Below are positions 8,292-17,776 of a stretch of DNA of 64,000 nt, piece by piece (within the stretch, counting starts at the first letter, position 1; each line of letters begins with the position of its first letter). The position numbers were made by a program, and so were the translations under genes. The DNA is from Sphingobacterium sp. CZ-2 (GTDB lineage: Bacteria; Bacteroidota; Bacteroidia; Sphingobacteriales; Sphingobacteriaceae). The stretch lies in the NCBI RefSeq assembly GCF_004526235.1, contig NZ_CP038159.1:124001-188000 (forward strand), in the 5' to 3' direction. The notes beneath the pieces were generated by a model. The model searched no databases and was not told the origin of the DNA. It worked only from the letters and a program-made list of their open reading frames with translations.

Positions 8292-9083
8292 ATGAAACGT
8301 GTTTTTTTATCTTTTATCATTTTTTCTTTATTCGCTATCGGTTGTGCGGGCAATAAGTCCCAAAACGATCAAAATGGTTGGAAACCCCTATTTAATGGAA
8401 AGGACATTAAGGATTGGTTCGTGAAGATCCATCACCATGAAGAAGGCGAAAACTTTGGAAATACCTTTCGGGTTGAGGATGGTATTATTAAAATCCGATA
8501 TGACCAGTATGGTGATTTCAACGACCAATTTGGCCACTTATACTATAAAAAGCCTTTTTCCTATTATCACTTAAAATTTGAGTATAGGTTTGTTGGAGAG
8601 CTGCTTCGTGGAGCCCCTTCCTATACCCTTCGGAATAGCGGGGTGATGTTCCATTCCCAAGATCCGAGAGGCATGTTAAAGGAGCAAGACTGGCCAATTT
8701 CTGTAGAAATGCAATTGTTGGGTGGACTTTCTGATGGAAAGCCCAGGCCAACCGGTAATATGTGCTCTCCAGGAACCAATGTGGTTTATCAAGGAAAAAT
8801 AGCTTCTACCCATTGCTTGAATTCAACCTCCAAAACCTATGATGGAGATCAATGGGTAAAAGGAGAATTAATTGTTTTGGGAGATTCTCTGATAAAACAT
8901 ATCATTAATGGAGATACGGTTCTGCAGTATGCCAAGCCCCAAATAGGCGGTGGTACCGCCAATGGATATGATCCGAAAATAAAAATCGATGGCAAGTTAC
9001 TTAGCAGTGGATTCATCGCACTTCAGAGTGAGGGTCAGCCGGTAGATTTTAAGAATATTTGGATTAAGGAATTGAAAAAATAA
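8292..9083 (+). CDS. DUF1080 lipoprotein, putative glycan hydrolase
   Basis: A 263-residue surface or periplasmic lipoprotein (lipobox AIGCAG, Cys18) with one DUF1080 domain (about 28-262), a concanavalin-like beta sandwich named for 3-keto-disaccharide hydrolase activity in some members. Landmarks are GWKPLFNGKDIKDW at the domain start, RNSGVMFHSQDP, VEMQLLGG and the final GFIALQSEGQPVDFKNIWIKEL. The stop is 10 bp before the GH31 gene, so the two form an operon. Either a hydrolase or a glycan-binding accessory protein is possible; substrate cannot be read from the sequence. Confidence 0.85.
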   Translation: MKRVFLSFIIFSLFAIGCAGNKSQNDQNGWKPLFNGKDIKDWFVKIHHHEEGENFGNTFRVEDGIIKIRYDQYGDFNDQFGHLYYKKPFSYYHLKFEYRFVGELLRGAPSYTLRNSGVMFHSQDPRGMLKEQDWPISVEMQLLGGLSDGKPRPTGNMCSPGTNVVYQGKIASTHCLNSTSKTYDGDQWVKGELIVLGDSLIKHIINGDTVLQYAKPQIGGGTANGYDPKIKIDGKLLSSGFIALQSEGQPVDFKNIWIKELKK

Positions 9084-9093
9084 AAAATCACAC

Positions 9094-10689
9094 ATGAAAA
9101 GAACTTCTTTTTTAGCCATACTATTAACAACCCTGGCTTTCACCTCTGTTTTTGCCCAAACCAAAAGCATCAACATCATTCCCCAACCAAAGGAATACTG
9201 GTGGGGTGGGGCAGTGGCGCTAGGATCCACCATGCCATTTGAAATGGAAACCAAAGGTTTTGATCTGGAATACCAGAACCTCAATAATCAAGTTGTGCCC
9301 TTATTGATTTCGAATAAAGGGAGGTTCCTTTGGGCGGATAAGCCATTCAAATTTCAGATAACCGAAGAAAACAGCATCGAAGTAGTCTCCAAATACGAAG
9401 ATCTAAAATTGCAAACGGAGGGGAATACCCTTCGATCAGCTTATATGGCAGCCAGCAAATTGTACTTCCCAGCAAACCCGATTCTTCCCGATTCCCTCTT
9501 TTTCCTAAAGCCTCAATATAATACCTGGATCGAATTGATGTACAATCAAAACCAGGAGGATATCCTAAAATATGCAAAGGCTATCGTTGATAATGATTTT
9601 CCTACAGGGGTATTAATGATCGATGATAACTGGCAGCGCTATTATGGAAATTATGATTTTCGGGCAGAGAAATTCCCTGATCCTAAAGCGATGGTCAAAC
9701 AGCTTCATGATATGGGTTTCAAGGTCATGTTATGGATTTGTCCGTTTATAAGCCCTGATAGTCCGGAGTATAGGGAACTTTCCGCCATAGGCTATCTGAT
9801 CAAGGAGAAGGCAACAAAAAGCCCAGCGATCATTTCTTGGTGGAATGGTAAAAGCGCCTGTCTTGATCTTACAAATCCTGACGCCAAAGCCTATTTTGTG
9901 GGCAAACTGAAGAAGATGCAACAAGATTATGGTATCGATGGGTTTAAGTTTGATGCCGGCGACAATGAATTCTACAGGATGGATCGATTGGCAAGCTTTG
10001 ACAGCAGTGCATTATCCATAGACCATACCATGGCTTGGGCAAAAATAGGATTGGAGTTTCCGTTTAATGAATACCATTCAGGATGGAAAATGGGTAATCA
10101 GCCCTTGGTACAGAGATTGGGCGATAAAGCCTACTCCTGGCGGGCAATGCAGATGTTGATTCCGGATATGCTCGCTTCAGGTCTTTTGGGCTATGCCTAT
10201 ACCTGTCCGGATATGATCGGAGGCGGTAATTTTGCCACTTTTCTGAATATCAAAGAAAATGAATTCAATCAGAAATTGATTGTTCGCTCTGCCCAGGTGC
10301 ATGCCCTGATGCCGATGATGCAATTTTCGGTGGCACCTTGGCGGATTTTGAATCAGGAACACCTGGAGATCACCAAGAACATGGCCAAACTGCATGAAAA
10401 ATTTGGAGCCTATATTTTAGACCTGGCAAAATATTCCATTAAAACTGGAGAGCCAATAGTAAGACACCTGGAGTACGAATTCCCTAATCAAGGATTTGAA
10501 ACCTGCAAGGATCAGTTTATGCTTGGCGATAAATTCTTGGTCGCTCCGATTATAACAGAAGAAGATAGTCGCCTGGTCAAACTGCCTAAAGGTAGATGGA
10601 AAGACGATCTTGGAAAAATACACAAAGGTGGGAAATCCATCAAGATCGATGTTCCGCTGAAAAGATTGCCATACTTTGAGAAGATCTAA
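9094..10689 (+). CDS. glycoside hydrolase family 31
   Basis: A 531-residue secreted GH31 enzyme (signal peptide 1-21, ending SVFAQ). The (beta/alpha)8 catalytic domain covers about 130-470: MIDDNWQRYYGNYDF, MLWICPFISPDSPEY, and the nucleophile region DGFKFDAGDNEF with D287 as the likely nucleophile. VQRLGDKAYSW contains the likely acid/base Asp. The short N-terminal domain and FDAGD sequence resemble the MYORG-like branch rather than large alpha-glucosidases, so alpha-galactoside or alpha-xyloside activity is possible. It follows the DUF1080 gene by 10 bp and converges on the GH95 gene; its last four residues are encoded in a palindrome shared with GH95. Confidence 0.88.
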   Translation: MKRTSFLAILLTTLAFTSVFAQTKSINIIPQPKEYWWGGAVALGSTMPFEMETKGFDLEYQNLNNQVVPLLISNKGRFLWADKPFKFQITEENSIEVVSKYEDLKLQTEGNTLRSAYMAASKLYFPANPILPDSLFFLKPQYNTWIELMYNQNQEDILKYAKAIVDNDFPTGVLMIDDNWQRYYGNYDFRAEKFPDPKAMVKQLHDMGFKVMLWICPFISPDSPEYRELSAIGYLIKEKATKSPAIISWWNGKSACLDLTNPDAKAYFVGKLKKMQQDYGIDGFKFDAGDNEFYRMDRLASFDSSALSIDHTMAWAKIGLEFPFNEYHSGWKMGNQPLVQRLGDKAYSWRAMQMLIPDMLASGLLGYAYTCPDMIGGGNFATFLNIKENEFNQKLIVRSAQVHALMPMMQFSVAPWRILNQEHLEITKNMAKLHEKFGAYILDLAKYSIKTGEPIVRHLEYEFPNQGFETCKDQFMLGDKFLVAPIITEEDSRLVKLPKGRWKDDLGKIHKGGKSIKIDVPLKRLPYFEKI

Positions 10690-10706
10690 GATTAGATCTT
10701 CTCAAA
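10675..10706. terminator. bidirectional terminator overlapping both stop codons
   Basis: A perfect 14-bp inverted repeat (10675-10688 and 10693-10706) with a 4-base loop lies across the two convergent stop codons, flanked by AAA and TTT. It can act as a terminator for both GH31 and GH95. Because it is a palindrome read in equivalent frames, it gives both proteins the same C-terminus, FEKI-stop. Confidence 0.7.
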
Positions 10707-13145
10707 AACATACCTTTCTCCTTTCTTGGTTTTGAACTGAAAGGAGTTTCCTGTTTGATTCTTTGATTTCCACCTTACCCTATTCGGGAACAGCAGGTTA
10801 CAGTCTTTCCCGGCCAGCGAAATTACCTCTAACCTTACAATCTCCCCATCTTTCCACTCCATATCCAGTTCGAAATTACCCCTAGCCTTAATACCCTTTA
10901 TCCTTCCATTTTTCCAAACACTTGGCAAGGCAGGTAGGAGCCGTATTTCACCTAAATGACTCTGCATCAGCATTTCGATGATTCCCGCGGTTACCCCAAA
11001 GTTCGCATCAATCTGAAAAGGAGGATGCCCACTGAACAGGTTGCTATACAATCCGCCGCCCGATCGTCTTTTTTCCACCTTCTTTTCAACAGGCTCTAAA
11101 AACCCGAAGGACTTGTTCAGGATCTGGTATGCCCGATCACCATCCCTTAATCTCGCCCACCAATTCATTTTCCAAGCCATGCTCCAACCCGTACTGATAT
11201 CACCCCGATGCGCCAAGGTCTGTTTCGCCGCATTTACCAGATCATCCGAAAAACCGGGGGAAATCTGTGTTCCAGGAAAAAGACCAAAAAGATGCGAGAT
11301 ATGTCGATGAGTATCCTTGGGATCATCCAGGTCATCCGACCATTCCTGCAATTGTCCATATTTGCCAACCTGAAATGGATATAACCTCTCCTTAAACCCA
11401 ATCAGTTCCTTTCTAAATTGCGCATCTGATCCTAGTTCCTCTGAAGCTTGGATCACCGCAGTAAAAAGTTCCCGAACAATGGAAATATCCATGGTGGTGG
11501 CTTTTCCAATACTATACCCTTTTCCTTGATAATTGAAATGGTTTTCGGGTGAGCTGGAAGGGGCAGTTACCAGGAACCCTGATTCGGGATCTTCCACTAG
11601 CCAATGCATCATGAATTGTGCAGCACCCTTCATCAGTGGATAGCCTTTTTCGGATAGGAACGTTTTATCTTGGGTATATTGGAAATGTTCCCAAAGATGG
11701 AGGGAAAGCCAAGCTCCGCCCATTTGCCAACAGAAAGCCTCCGGATAATAGGTCCGGTCCTGATCGAAGTTTCCAACGGGGGAGGTTTTCGCCCAAAGGT
11801 CTGAATTATGATGGGCGACCCAACCTTCATGGATTCCATAATTGACTTTCGCAGTTTCCTTTCCATTAATGGCCAGTTCCCCAATAAAATCCAATAGCGG
11901 TTGATGACATTCGGATAAGTTACTATTTTCCGCTAGCCAATAGTTCATTTCGGTATTGATATTGATCGTATAGTTACTGCCCCATGGCGGTTGAACCTTA
12001 TCGTTCCAGATGCCCTGCAGGTTGGCAGGACGGCTGCCTGGTCGAGAACTGGAAATCAACAGGTAGCGGCCGAATTGAAAGAGCAAGGTCTGTAATTGAA
12101 AATCCGTGGGATCTTTCTCAAAATTCCGGATTCGATCAACCGTCATCAGGTTATTCTGATCCATGGAAACACCCAATTCAAATTCAACCCGATCAAATAA
12201 TCGGCGGAAATCGCTGCTATGTTCTCTCTTTAAGGTTTGATAATCCTTTTTCAGCACCAATTTCATTTTCTTTGCTGCTTCTTTTCCAGGATCTTTTCCA
12301 TCTGCCATAGCAGAATTATCAAATCCATTGAAGCTGGTGTTTTCTGTGAGATAAAGGGTGGCCTCATCTGCATCTTTAACTTCCAAAAATTCCCCATTAG
12401 TTTTCAGGGTACCTCCTTTATGTTTGATGGCCAGTTTGGCCTCAAATAGCATCCCTTCCTTTTCCTTGTATACTACTTGCTCGGGGAAATAATTCCGATG
12501 CGCAACGATGGATGGCGTACGGCCTTTTAATATCAATTGATCGGATACGATGCTTGAGGAAGCCTCTAATTTGCTGCTCATCCTTACACGAAAACTGACA
12601 CTTTTTTTCTCGTCTGCTTTAATATGAATGATCAATGCTTTCGCGGGATGACTGATAAAAGCTGATCGTTCGTAGGTAATCCCATTCAATTCATAGCTAA
12701 CCGTGCTTACGGCTTGTTGGATATCCAATGTTCTTAAATAATTCTTAGCCTCTTGGGTTTGATGGTCAAATTGAAGTTGCAAGTCACCCAAAGGAAGATA
12801 CCTGGCCGAATACGGTCCCTGCATTTTCCGCCAGGTAGCCTCTGCATTTGCATATTCCTTCGCAAAAATCTGTTTCCTCAATACAGGCAATAGACCCGCT
12901 GCAGCAGGATTGTTGCCCGGATCTGGGGTTCCGGACCATAAGGTATGATCGTTGAGTTGAATCAACTCTTCGGATATTCCGCCAAAAACCATGGCCGCCG
13001 TTTGACCATTTCCCAAGGGAAATGCCTCCTCCCAAAATTCGGCAGGGCGATCTGCTTTGATCATATATGCTGAATTGCTCTGGGCATTCGACTCGATGTT
13101 AAAAATGCTCAGCAGAAATAAGATAGGTAGATAGATTCTTTGCAT
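10692..13145 (-). CDS. glycoside hydrolase family 95 (alpha-L-fucosidase/alpha-L-galactosidase type)
   Basis: An 817-residue secreted enzyme (signal peptide 1-22, ending SNAQ). The N-terminal beta-sandwich starts with PAEFWEEAFPLGNGQTAAMVFGG. The (alpha/alpha)6 barrel contains NYTININTEMNYW (N395 and N397 are equivalent to the activating asparagines of AfcA), SSSPENHF (E534, candidate general acid) and FQIDANFG (D713, general-base position). The length fits full GH95 proteins. It would cleave terminal alpha-1,2-linked fucose or alpha-L-galactose. It is transcribed away from DUF2264/GH88; the shared 149-bp promoter region holds a LacI-type half-palindrome. Confidence 0.92.
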   Translation of the reverse strand: MQRIYLPILFLLSIFNIESNAQSNSAYMIKADRPAEFWEEAFPLGNGQTAAMVFGGISEELIQLNDHTLWSGTPDPGNNPAAAGLLPVLRKQIFAKEYANAEATWRKMQGPYSARYLPLGDLQLQFDHQTQEAKNYLRTLDIQQAVSTVSYELNGITYERSAFISHPAKALIIHIKADEKKSVSFRVRMSSKLEASSSIVSDQLILKGRTPSIVAHRNYFPEQVVYKEKEGMLFEAKLAIKHKGGTLKTNGEFLEVKDADEATLYLTENTSFNGFDNSAMADGKDPGKEAAKKMKLVLKKDYQTLKREHSSDFRRLFDRVEFELGVSMDQNNLMTVDRIRNFEKDPTDFQLQTLLFQFGRYLLISSSRPGSRPANLQGIWNDKVQPPWGSNYTININTEMNYWLAENSNLSECHQPLLDFIGELAINGKETAKVNYGIHEGWVAHHNSDLWAKTSPVGNFDQDRTYYPEAFCWQMGGAWLSLHLWEHFQYTQDKTFLSEKGYPLMKGAAQFMMHWLVEDPESGFLVTAPSSSPENHFNYQGKGYSIGKATTMDISIVRELFTAVIQASEELGSDAQFRKELIGFKERLYPFQVGKYGQLQEWSDDLDDPKDTHRHISHLFGLFPGTQISPGFSDDLVNAAKQTLAHRGDISTGWSMAWKMNWWARLRDGDRAYQILNKSFGFLEPVEKKVEKRRSGGGLYSNLFSGHPPFQIDANFGVTAGIIEMLMQSHLGEIRLLPALPSVWKNGRIKGIKARGNFELDMEWKDGEIVRLEVISLAGKDCNLLFPNRVRWKSKNQTGNSFQFKTKKGERYVFEKI

Positions 13146-13218
13146 GGAATAATTTATAGGTTATGAGGATGAATACTAAACTTACAAAGTAAAATCCCAA
13201 TTCCCTTAATTTAATTAA

Positions 13219-13230
13219 GAAATCGTTTTC
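13219..13230. promoter_or_regulatory. likely LacI-type operator between GH95 and DUF2264
   Basis: GAAATCGTTTTC is an imperfect palindrome closely resembling the perfect one (CGAAATCGATTTCG) between kduI and the transporter gene. Its position in the divergent GH95/DUF2264 intergenic region would let the LacI regulator encoded at 20371-21396 control both sides. The match is by eye and short. Confidence 0.5.
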
Positions 13231-13294
13231 GTGAATAAAACATCTTTTATTGTTAAATGCTTATTAAATTGGAACTCCATTATAACGCAAAATC

Positions 13295-14566
13295 ATGAAA
13301 AGACGGACTTGGTTACAACAGGCAGGATTATTATTTGCAGGATTAACCATGCAGAGGGCCCAGGCAACTAGCAAAGTAGACCCTTTTTCAAAAAACCATT
13401 TACCTGATCATAAACAAGTAGATGATCGGGCCTATTGGGTTTCCGTTCTGGTGAAGATGGCTAGTCCAATTCTGGAGAACATTAGTAAAGGTACTTTTCA
13501 GATAAATATGCCAATGATTGTTTCCAGCAGTTTTGATGGCCGCAATCCGAAAGTGGGCTACCTGGAAGCTTTTGCCAGATTGATAGCCGGTATTGCGCCA
13601 TGGCTGGCATTACCCGATGATAATACTTCCGAAGGCAAGCTTAGAAAAAAGTTTAGGGAGCAGACCATCCAAGGCCTGATTCATGGTGTAGATCCGAATT
13701 CTCCCGATTATTTTGCCTGGAGGGACAAGTCCTCTCAGACCTTGGTCGATGCAGCCCACCTTGCCTTAGCGTTTATGCGTGCTCCTAAAGCCCTATGGGA
13801 TCCCCTTCCTCAAAAAACAAAAGATCAGCTGATCAGCGAATTCAAACATATCCGTTGGATAAAACCTGGTCCGAACAACTGGATATTGTTTGCCGCTATG
13901 ACCGAGAGTTTTCTGTATAGTGTCGGGGTAGAACCGGAAAGAACAAAAATAGATCATGCGGTTGATACCTTTGATACGGAATGGTATGTTGGCGATGGAT
14001 GGTACAGCGATGGAAAATCCTTTTCCTTCGATTACTACAATGGCTATGTGATCCACAGTATGTTGGTGGAAACGCTAAGACAGAATTTAAAAGCAGGGAA
14101 CTATCAGGAAAAATACGATAGAGCCTACAAGCGCATGCAACGATATGCTACCCATTTGGAAAGATTGATCTCGCCGGAGGGTTATTTCCCGGTCATCGGC
14201 CGGAGCTCTACCTACAGAAATGGAGGTTTCCAACCCTTAGCGCAAGTGGCATTGGAAAAAAAATTACCGAAGGACCTAAAACCAGGCCAGGTAAGAGCGG
14301 GCTTAACAGCCATCATGAAAAACATCTACCAACATGATATTTATGATAAACATGGATGGTTAGTGCTTGGATTAACCTCTGATAAACAAGGCAATTTAGC
14401 CGACTACTATACCAATGTTGGCTCGCTATATGAAGCTTCTTTAGCTTTTTTGCCTTTGGGACTGCCTGCATCTGATGAATTCTGGAGCAGCCCAGCCGAG
14501 AAATGGACTTCTCAAAAGGCTTTTTCCGGCGAAGTATTTCCCAAAGATTATTACGTAACTTATTAA
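13295..14566 (+). CDS. DUF2264 family protein, putative glycoside hydrolase
   Basis: A 423-residue protein with a Tat-like or Sec signal (MKRRTWLQQAGLLFAGLTM) and one DUF2264 domain covering the rest, predicted alpha/alpha barrel. Landmarks: DDRAYWVSVLVKMASPIL, YLEAFARLIAGIAPWLAL, WIKPGPNNWILFAAMTE and DGWYSDGKSFSFDYYNGYVIHSMLVE (shown in part: DGWYSDGK, FDYYNGYV). As I recall, part of DUF2264 has been assigned to GH154 with activity on uronic acids, which would suit this locus; I cannot verify that for this protein. The start opens directly on the signal peptide. The GH88 gene follows 36 bp downstream. Confidence 0.85.
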   Translation: MKRRTWLQQAGLLFAGLTMQRAQATSKVDPFSKNHLPDHKQVDDRAYWVSVLVKMASPILENISKGTFQINMPMIVSSSFDGRNPKVGYLEAFARLIAGIAPWLALPDDNTSEGKLRKKFREQTIQGLIHGVDPNSPDYFAWRDKSSQTLVDAAHLALAFMRAPKALWDPLPQKTKDQLISEFKHIRWIKPGPNNWILFAAMTESFLYSVGVEPERTKIDHAVDTFDTEWYVGDGWYSDGKSFSFDYYNGYVIHSMLVETLRQNLKAGNYQEKYDRAYKRMQRYATHLERLISPEGYFPVIGRSSTYRNGGFQPLAQVALEKKLPKDLKPGQVRAGLTAIMKNIYQHDIYDKHGWLVLGLTSDKQGNLADYYTNVGSLYEASLAFLPLGLPASDEFWSSPAEKWTSQKAFSGEVFPKDYYVTY

Positions 14567-14602
14567 AGAATAGACTTTGCTAATCAACTAAAAATATAAA
14601 CT

Positions 14603-15859
14603 ATGAGAATCAACCTCCATAAATTCAAAAAAACAGGCGTTGCAGCCGTAGCATCCCTGTTGTTAATAAGTATGGCAGCAAAGCCGCCATCTTTTATTAA
14701 GGAAAGCTTTGTAAAAGCCGAGAAGCAGTATGAATTTCTGACGAAAGAAGCGGATGCAATCAAGTTATTTCCAAGAACGACCAATAAATCAGGTAAACTC
14801 GTGGGAACCAATGAATGGGATTGGACCGGTGGGTTTTTCCCAGGATCCCTATGGTTTTTATACCATCAATCTGGAAATGAACAGACAAAGAATGCTGCCA
14901 TTCGATGGACTGAGGCGTTGGAAAAAGCAAAGGATTTTACCGTAAACCACGATATTGGTTTTGTGATGTATTGCTCCTATGGTAATGCCATCAAATACCT
15001 GAAAGATCCAGAAAAAGTTAAAACCTATAAAGATTTGATCATCTATTCGGCAAATACGGCTTTAAAACGTTATGACCCTAAGGTAGGCTTGATAAAATCC
15101 TGGGATTCTAAAGGTGGTTGGGACAAATCCAAACCTTGGAAATATCCTGTTATTATTGATAACATGATGAACCTGGAAATGCTTTGTTATGTATCCGATC
15201 TTACGGGAGATCCCAAATTCAGGCAAGTGGCGATCAGCCATGCCGATAAAACCATGAAGAACCATTTCAGGCCGGATTACAGCACCTATCATGTGGTGGA
15301 TTATGACCTGTCTGGTAATGTGGTGCATAGACAAGCGAGCCAAGGCTATGCCGATAATTCCACTTGGGCACGAGGACAGGCATGGGCGATCTATGGCTTC
15401 ACGATGATGTATAGAGAAACCAAAAAACCGGAATACCTGGAAACGGCGCAAAAGGCGGCTAAATTCTATATGAACCACCCAAACCTACCAAAGGATAAGA
15501 TTCCGAACTGGGATTTCAATGCTGGACAGGAAGGATATACACCTGTAGTGGATTTTTCGAAACGGAACTTGAATTACATCCCTAGAGATGCTTCGGCAGC
15601 GGCTATTGTTGCTTCAGCTTTGATCGAACTGTCGACCTTCTCCAAAGGCAAGGATAAAAAAGCCTATTTGAACTTCGCCAAGGAAACATTGGAAACCCTT
15701 TCAAGGCCTGAATATTTTGCAGGATATGGTGAGAATGGTGGTTTTCTGTTGAAACACTGTGTAGGGAGTCTTCCCCACAACTCTGAGATCGATAGGCCAT
15801 TGGTCTATGCCGATTATTATTTTCTGGAAGGCTTGACCAGATTAAAGGAATTGAAATAA
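14603..15859 (+). CDS. unsaturated glucuronyl hydrolase, GH88
   Basis: A 418-residue exported GH88 enzyme (signal peptide about 1-26). It hydrates the double bond of unsaturated uronate at the non-reducing end of oligosaccharides made by lyases, releasing 5-keto-4-deoxyuronate, the KduI substrate. Landmarks are EWDWTGGFFPGSLWFLY, NHDIGFVMYCSYG with D117, and IIDNMMNLEML with D186; the two Asp correspond to the catalytic pair of Bacillus UGL. DNSTWARGQAWAIYGF is a further family motif. It is in an operon after DUF2264. It converges on kduD, with only 23 bp between the stops. Confidence 0.92.
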   Translation: MRINLHKFKKTGVAAVASLLLISMAAKPPSFIKESFVKAEKQYEFLTKEADAIKLFPRTTNKSGKLVGTNEWDWTGGFFPGSLWFLYHQSGNEQTKNAAIRWTEALEKAKDFTVNHDIGFVMYCSYGNAIKYLKDPEKVKTYKDLIIYSANTALKRYDPKVGLIKSWDSKGGWDKSKPWKYPVIIDNMMNLEMLCYVSDLTGDPKFRQVAISHADKTMKNHFRPDYSTYHVVDYDLSGNVVHRQASQGYADNSTWARGQAWAIYGFTMMYRETKKPEYLETAQKAAKFYMNHPNLPKDKIPNWDFNAGQEGYTPVVDFSKRNLNYIPRDASAAAIVASALIELSTFSKGKDKKAYLNFAKETLETLSRPEYFAGYGENGGFLLKHCVGSLPHNSEIDRPLVYADYYFLEGLTRLKELK

Positions 15860-15882
15860 AAAATGGAGGGAAAGACCTAAAC

Positions 15883-16653
15883 CTATCTTCCCATCCAACC
15901 CCCATCCACTGTAAGGATGGCTCCATGAACATAATTGGATGCTGCAGATGCTAAAAATACAGCGGGACCTTTGAAATCTTCTGGGTCCCCCCATCTGCCG
16001 GCAGGGATGCGGTCTAATATCGAAGCCGATCGATCAGCATCGTTGCGTAAGGCCTCAGTATTGTCTGTTGCAATGTAGCCAGGCGCGATCGCATTGACAT
16101 TGACCCCCTTGGATGCCCACTCATTCGCAAAAGCCTTGGTCATGGAGGCAATCGCACCTTTGGAAGCAGCATAGCCAGGCACATTGATTCCGCCTTGAAA
16201 AGATAATAGAGAAGCCGTAAAGATGATTTTACCAAATGAACGGGCAATCATTTCCTTCCCAATCTCTCGAGTAAGGATAAATTGTGCATTTTGATTGATC
16301 TCTATAATTTCATCCCAATATTCATCGGGATGTTCTGCAGCTGGTTTTCGGAGGATATTCCCCGCATTGTTGAAAAGAATGTCGATCTGTGGATGGTCTT
16401 GTTTTACCTCAGAAATAAACTGATAAAGGTTCGCTCGGTTTGAAAAGTCACATTGATACGCGAAAAACTTTCTTCCCAATTGCTGGATGGATTTTTCCAC
16501 CTCAGAACCTTGGCGTTCCAGACTTGCAGAAACACCAATGATATCCGCTCCGGCTTCGGCCAATCCTTCGGCAATGGCCTTGCCAATCCCTCGCTTACAA
16601 CCTGTTACCAAAGCGGTTTTTCCACTAAGATCGAATGTGTTTAATACCGACAT
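15883..16653 (-). CDS. kduD: 2-deoxy-D-gluconate/2-dehydro-3-deoxygluconate dehydrogenase, KduD-type SDR
   Basis: A 256-residue short-chain dehydrogenase. TGCKRGIGKAIAEGL (about 17-31) is the NAD(P)-binding glycine motif; NNAGN, the catalytic Ser in FTASLLSFQGG and Y-x3-K in VPGYAASKGAIAS follow; VHGAILTVDGGWMGR closes it, as in KduD. It interconverts 2,5-diketo-3-deoxygluconate and 2-keto-3-deoxygluconate, the step after KduI. It is the last gene of kduI-DUF4861-kduD; its start is 5 bp after the DUF4861 stop. The later enzymes (KdgK, KdgA) are not in the window. Confidence 0.9.
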   Translation of the reverse strand: MSVLNTFDLSGKTALVTGCKRGIGKAIAEGLAEAGADIIGVSASLERQGSEVEKSIQQLGRKFFAYQCDFSNRANLYQFISEVKQDHPQIDILFNNAGNILRKPAAEHPDEYWDEIIEINQNAQFILTREIGKEMIARSFGKIIFTASLLSFQGGINVPGYAASKGAIASMTKAFANEWASKGVNVNAIAPGYIATDNTEALRNDADRSASILDRIPAGRWGDPEDFKGPAVFLASAASNYVHGAILTVDGGWMGR

Positions 16654-16658
16654 ATCGT

Positions 16659-17774
16659 TTATTTTACAGTGACTTTTATTGGTTTTTCAATTTTTTCTTT
16701 TTCGCTTTCTACTGCCTTTGCCCAAGCCTTTTCATCCGTAATTTTTCCTGCCCTGTTCCACGTGGCACCATTGTAATAAACAAAGGGACGATTATTTTTA
16801 GCCTTGCTTAACAGTAGAAACTGTTCTGGTCTATCGTTTATAAATTCTACCTTTTGGTCTGGAATGATGATGGCGACTCCTGTTCTTCCGCTCTTATTGA
16901 TCTCAGGCTCCCAATAGGATAAACTACGGTTCCCTTTACCCAAAAGGAACAAAGGCTCTTTTTCCTTTCGTTTTGCCAAGCCGATTACAAAGGGCGTGTT
17001 AGCTGTACTTGCATTGTGCATGGATAATTCGATGCGATTGAAATGACTTCCTGCATCTAAACTGATCTGCTTTTGAAATCTTATCTGCTGGCCTTGGATA
17101 TTTTCGGGTTCATATATTAGTAAAAAGGTACTTCTTAATGGACCATTGTCCAAAAGCTTAAAACTTCGATAATGTTTGCTGTAATGGATTTTCCCTTCTG
17201 GATAAAAAGCCATATCGCCCATACCCAAGGTCTGTCCTACCGAATAATAATCCAAGCCTTCGCCATGGTCTTTATGGTAATCCCCAGACTTATACCAGGC
17301 ATCAATAATCAATTTATCTGTTCTTTTTGCCCAATAGTCCATGCCTTGCGCATCATCTGGTCTTCCTTCTAATGCTTTGCCATACATCCGAAAAGCAACC
17401 ACATCGTTTTCCCAAGCAAAATCATCGTAGCGCTCAGGAACATAGCGAGCATAGGTTCTGGCTGGATAAACTTTCCCGCTCGTTCCACTAACTGAGAGCT
17501 TTACTTTTTCCTTCGCCTTTAGATCCACTAATATCAACACATTCTGTGGGGAAGATTGTCCTAGTTTTTCCAATTGATGGGGTAATTCATTTCCCTGTTC
17601 ATCCCATATAGAAAAGACGGTATCTACTGAAAAGCTTGCCTTGAATTTCTCGAAAGGAATAGCGATCAATTCCTTTCTCACATGGGCAGAAGGATTTTGG
17701 ACGATGATCTGTTTCTGTGCAAAGCTCGAAATAGAGCATGCGAGAAGAAAAAGGATTCCAAAAAGCGCTTTCAT
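16659..17774 (-). CDS. DUF4861 family secreted protein
   Basis: A 371-residue exported protein (signal peptide 1-19, ending SSFAQ) with a DUF4861 domain across nearly the whole mature part. Landmarks are IIVQNPSAHVRKELIAIPF, ARYVPERYDDFAWENDVVAFRMYG (given in part: PERYDDFAWEND), SGDYHKDHGEGLDYYSVG and NGATWNRAGKI. The family is found in Bacteroidota loci for pectin, ulvan and other uronate glycans, and is thought to act on sugars there; the exact reaction is unknown to me. It sits between kduI (2-bp gap) and kduD (5-bp gap), so co-translation with the uronate enzymes is likely. Confidence 0.85.
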   Translation of the reverse strand: MKALFGILFLLACSISSFAQKQIIVQNPSAHVRKELIAIPFEKFKASFSVDTVFSIWDEQGNELPHQLEKLGQSSPQNVLILVDLKAKEKVKLSVSGTSGKVYPARTYARYVPERYDDFAWENDVVAFRMYGKALEGRPDDAQGMDYWAKRTDKLIIDAWYKSGDYHKDHGEGLDYYSVGQTLGMGDMAFYPEGKIHYSKHYRSFKLLDNGPLRSTFLLIYEPENIQGQQIRFQKQISLDAGSHFNRIELSMHNASTANTPFVIGLAKRKEKEPLFLLGKGNRSLSYWEPEINKSGRTGVAIIIPDQKVEFINDRPEQFLLLSKAKNNRPFVYYNGATWNRAGKITDEKAWAKAVESEKEKIEKPIKVTVK

Positions 17775-17776
17775 GA

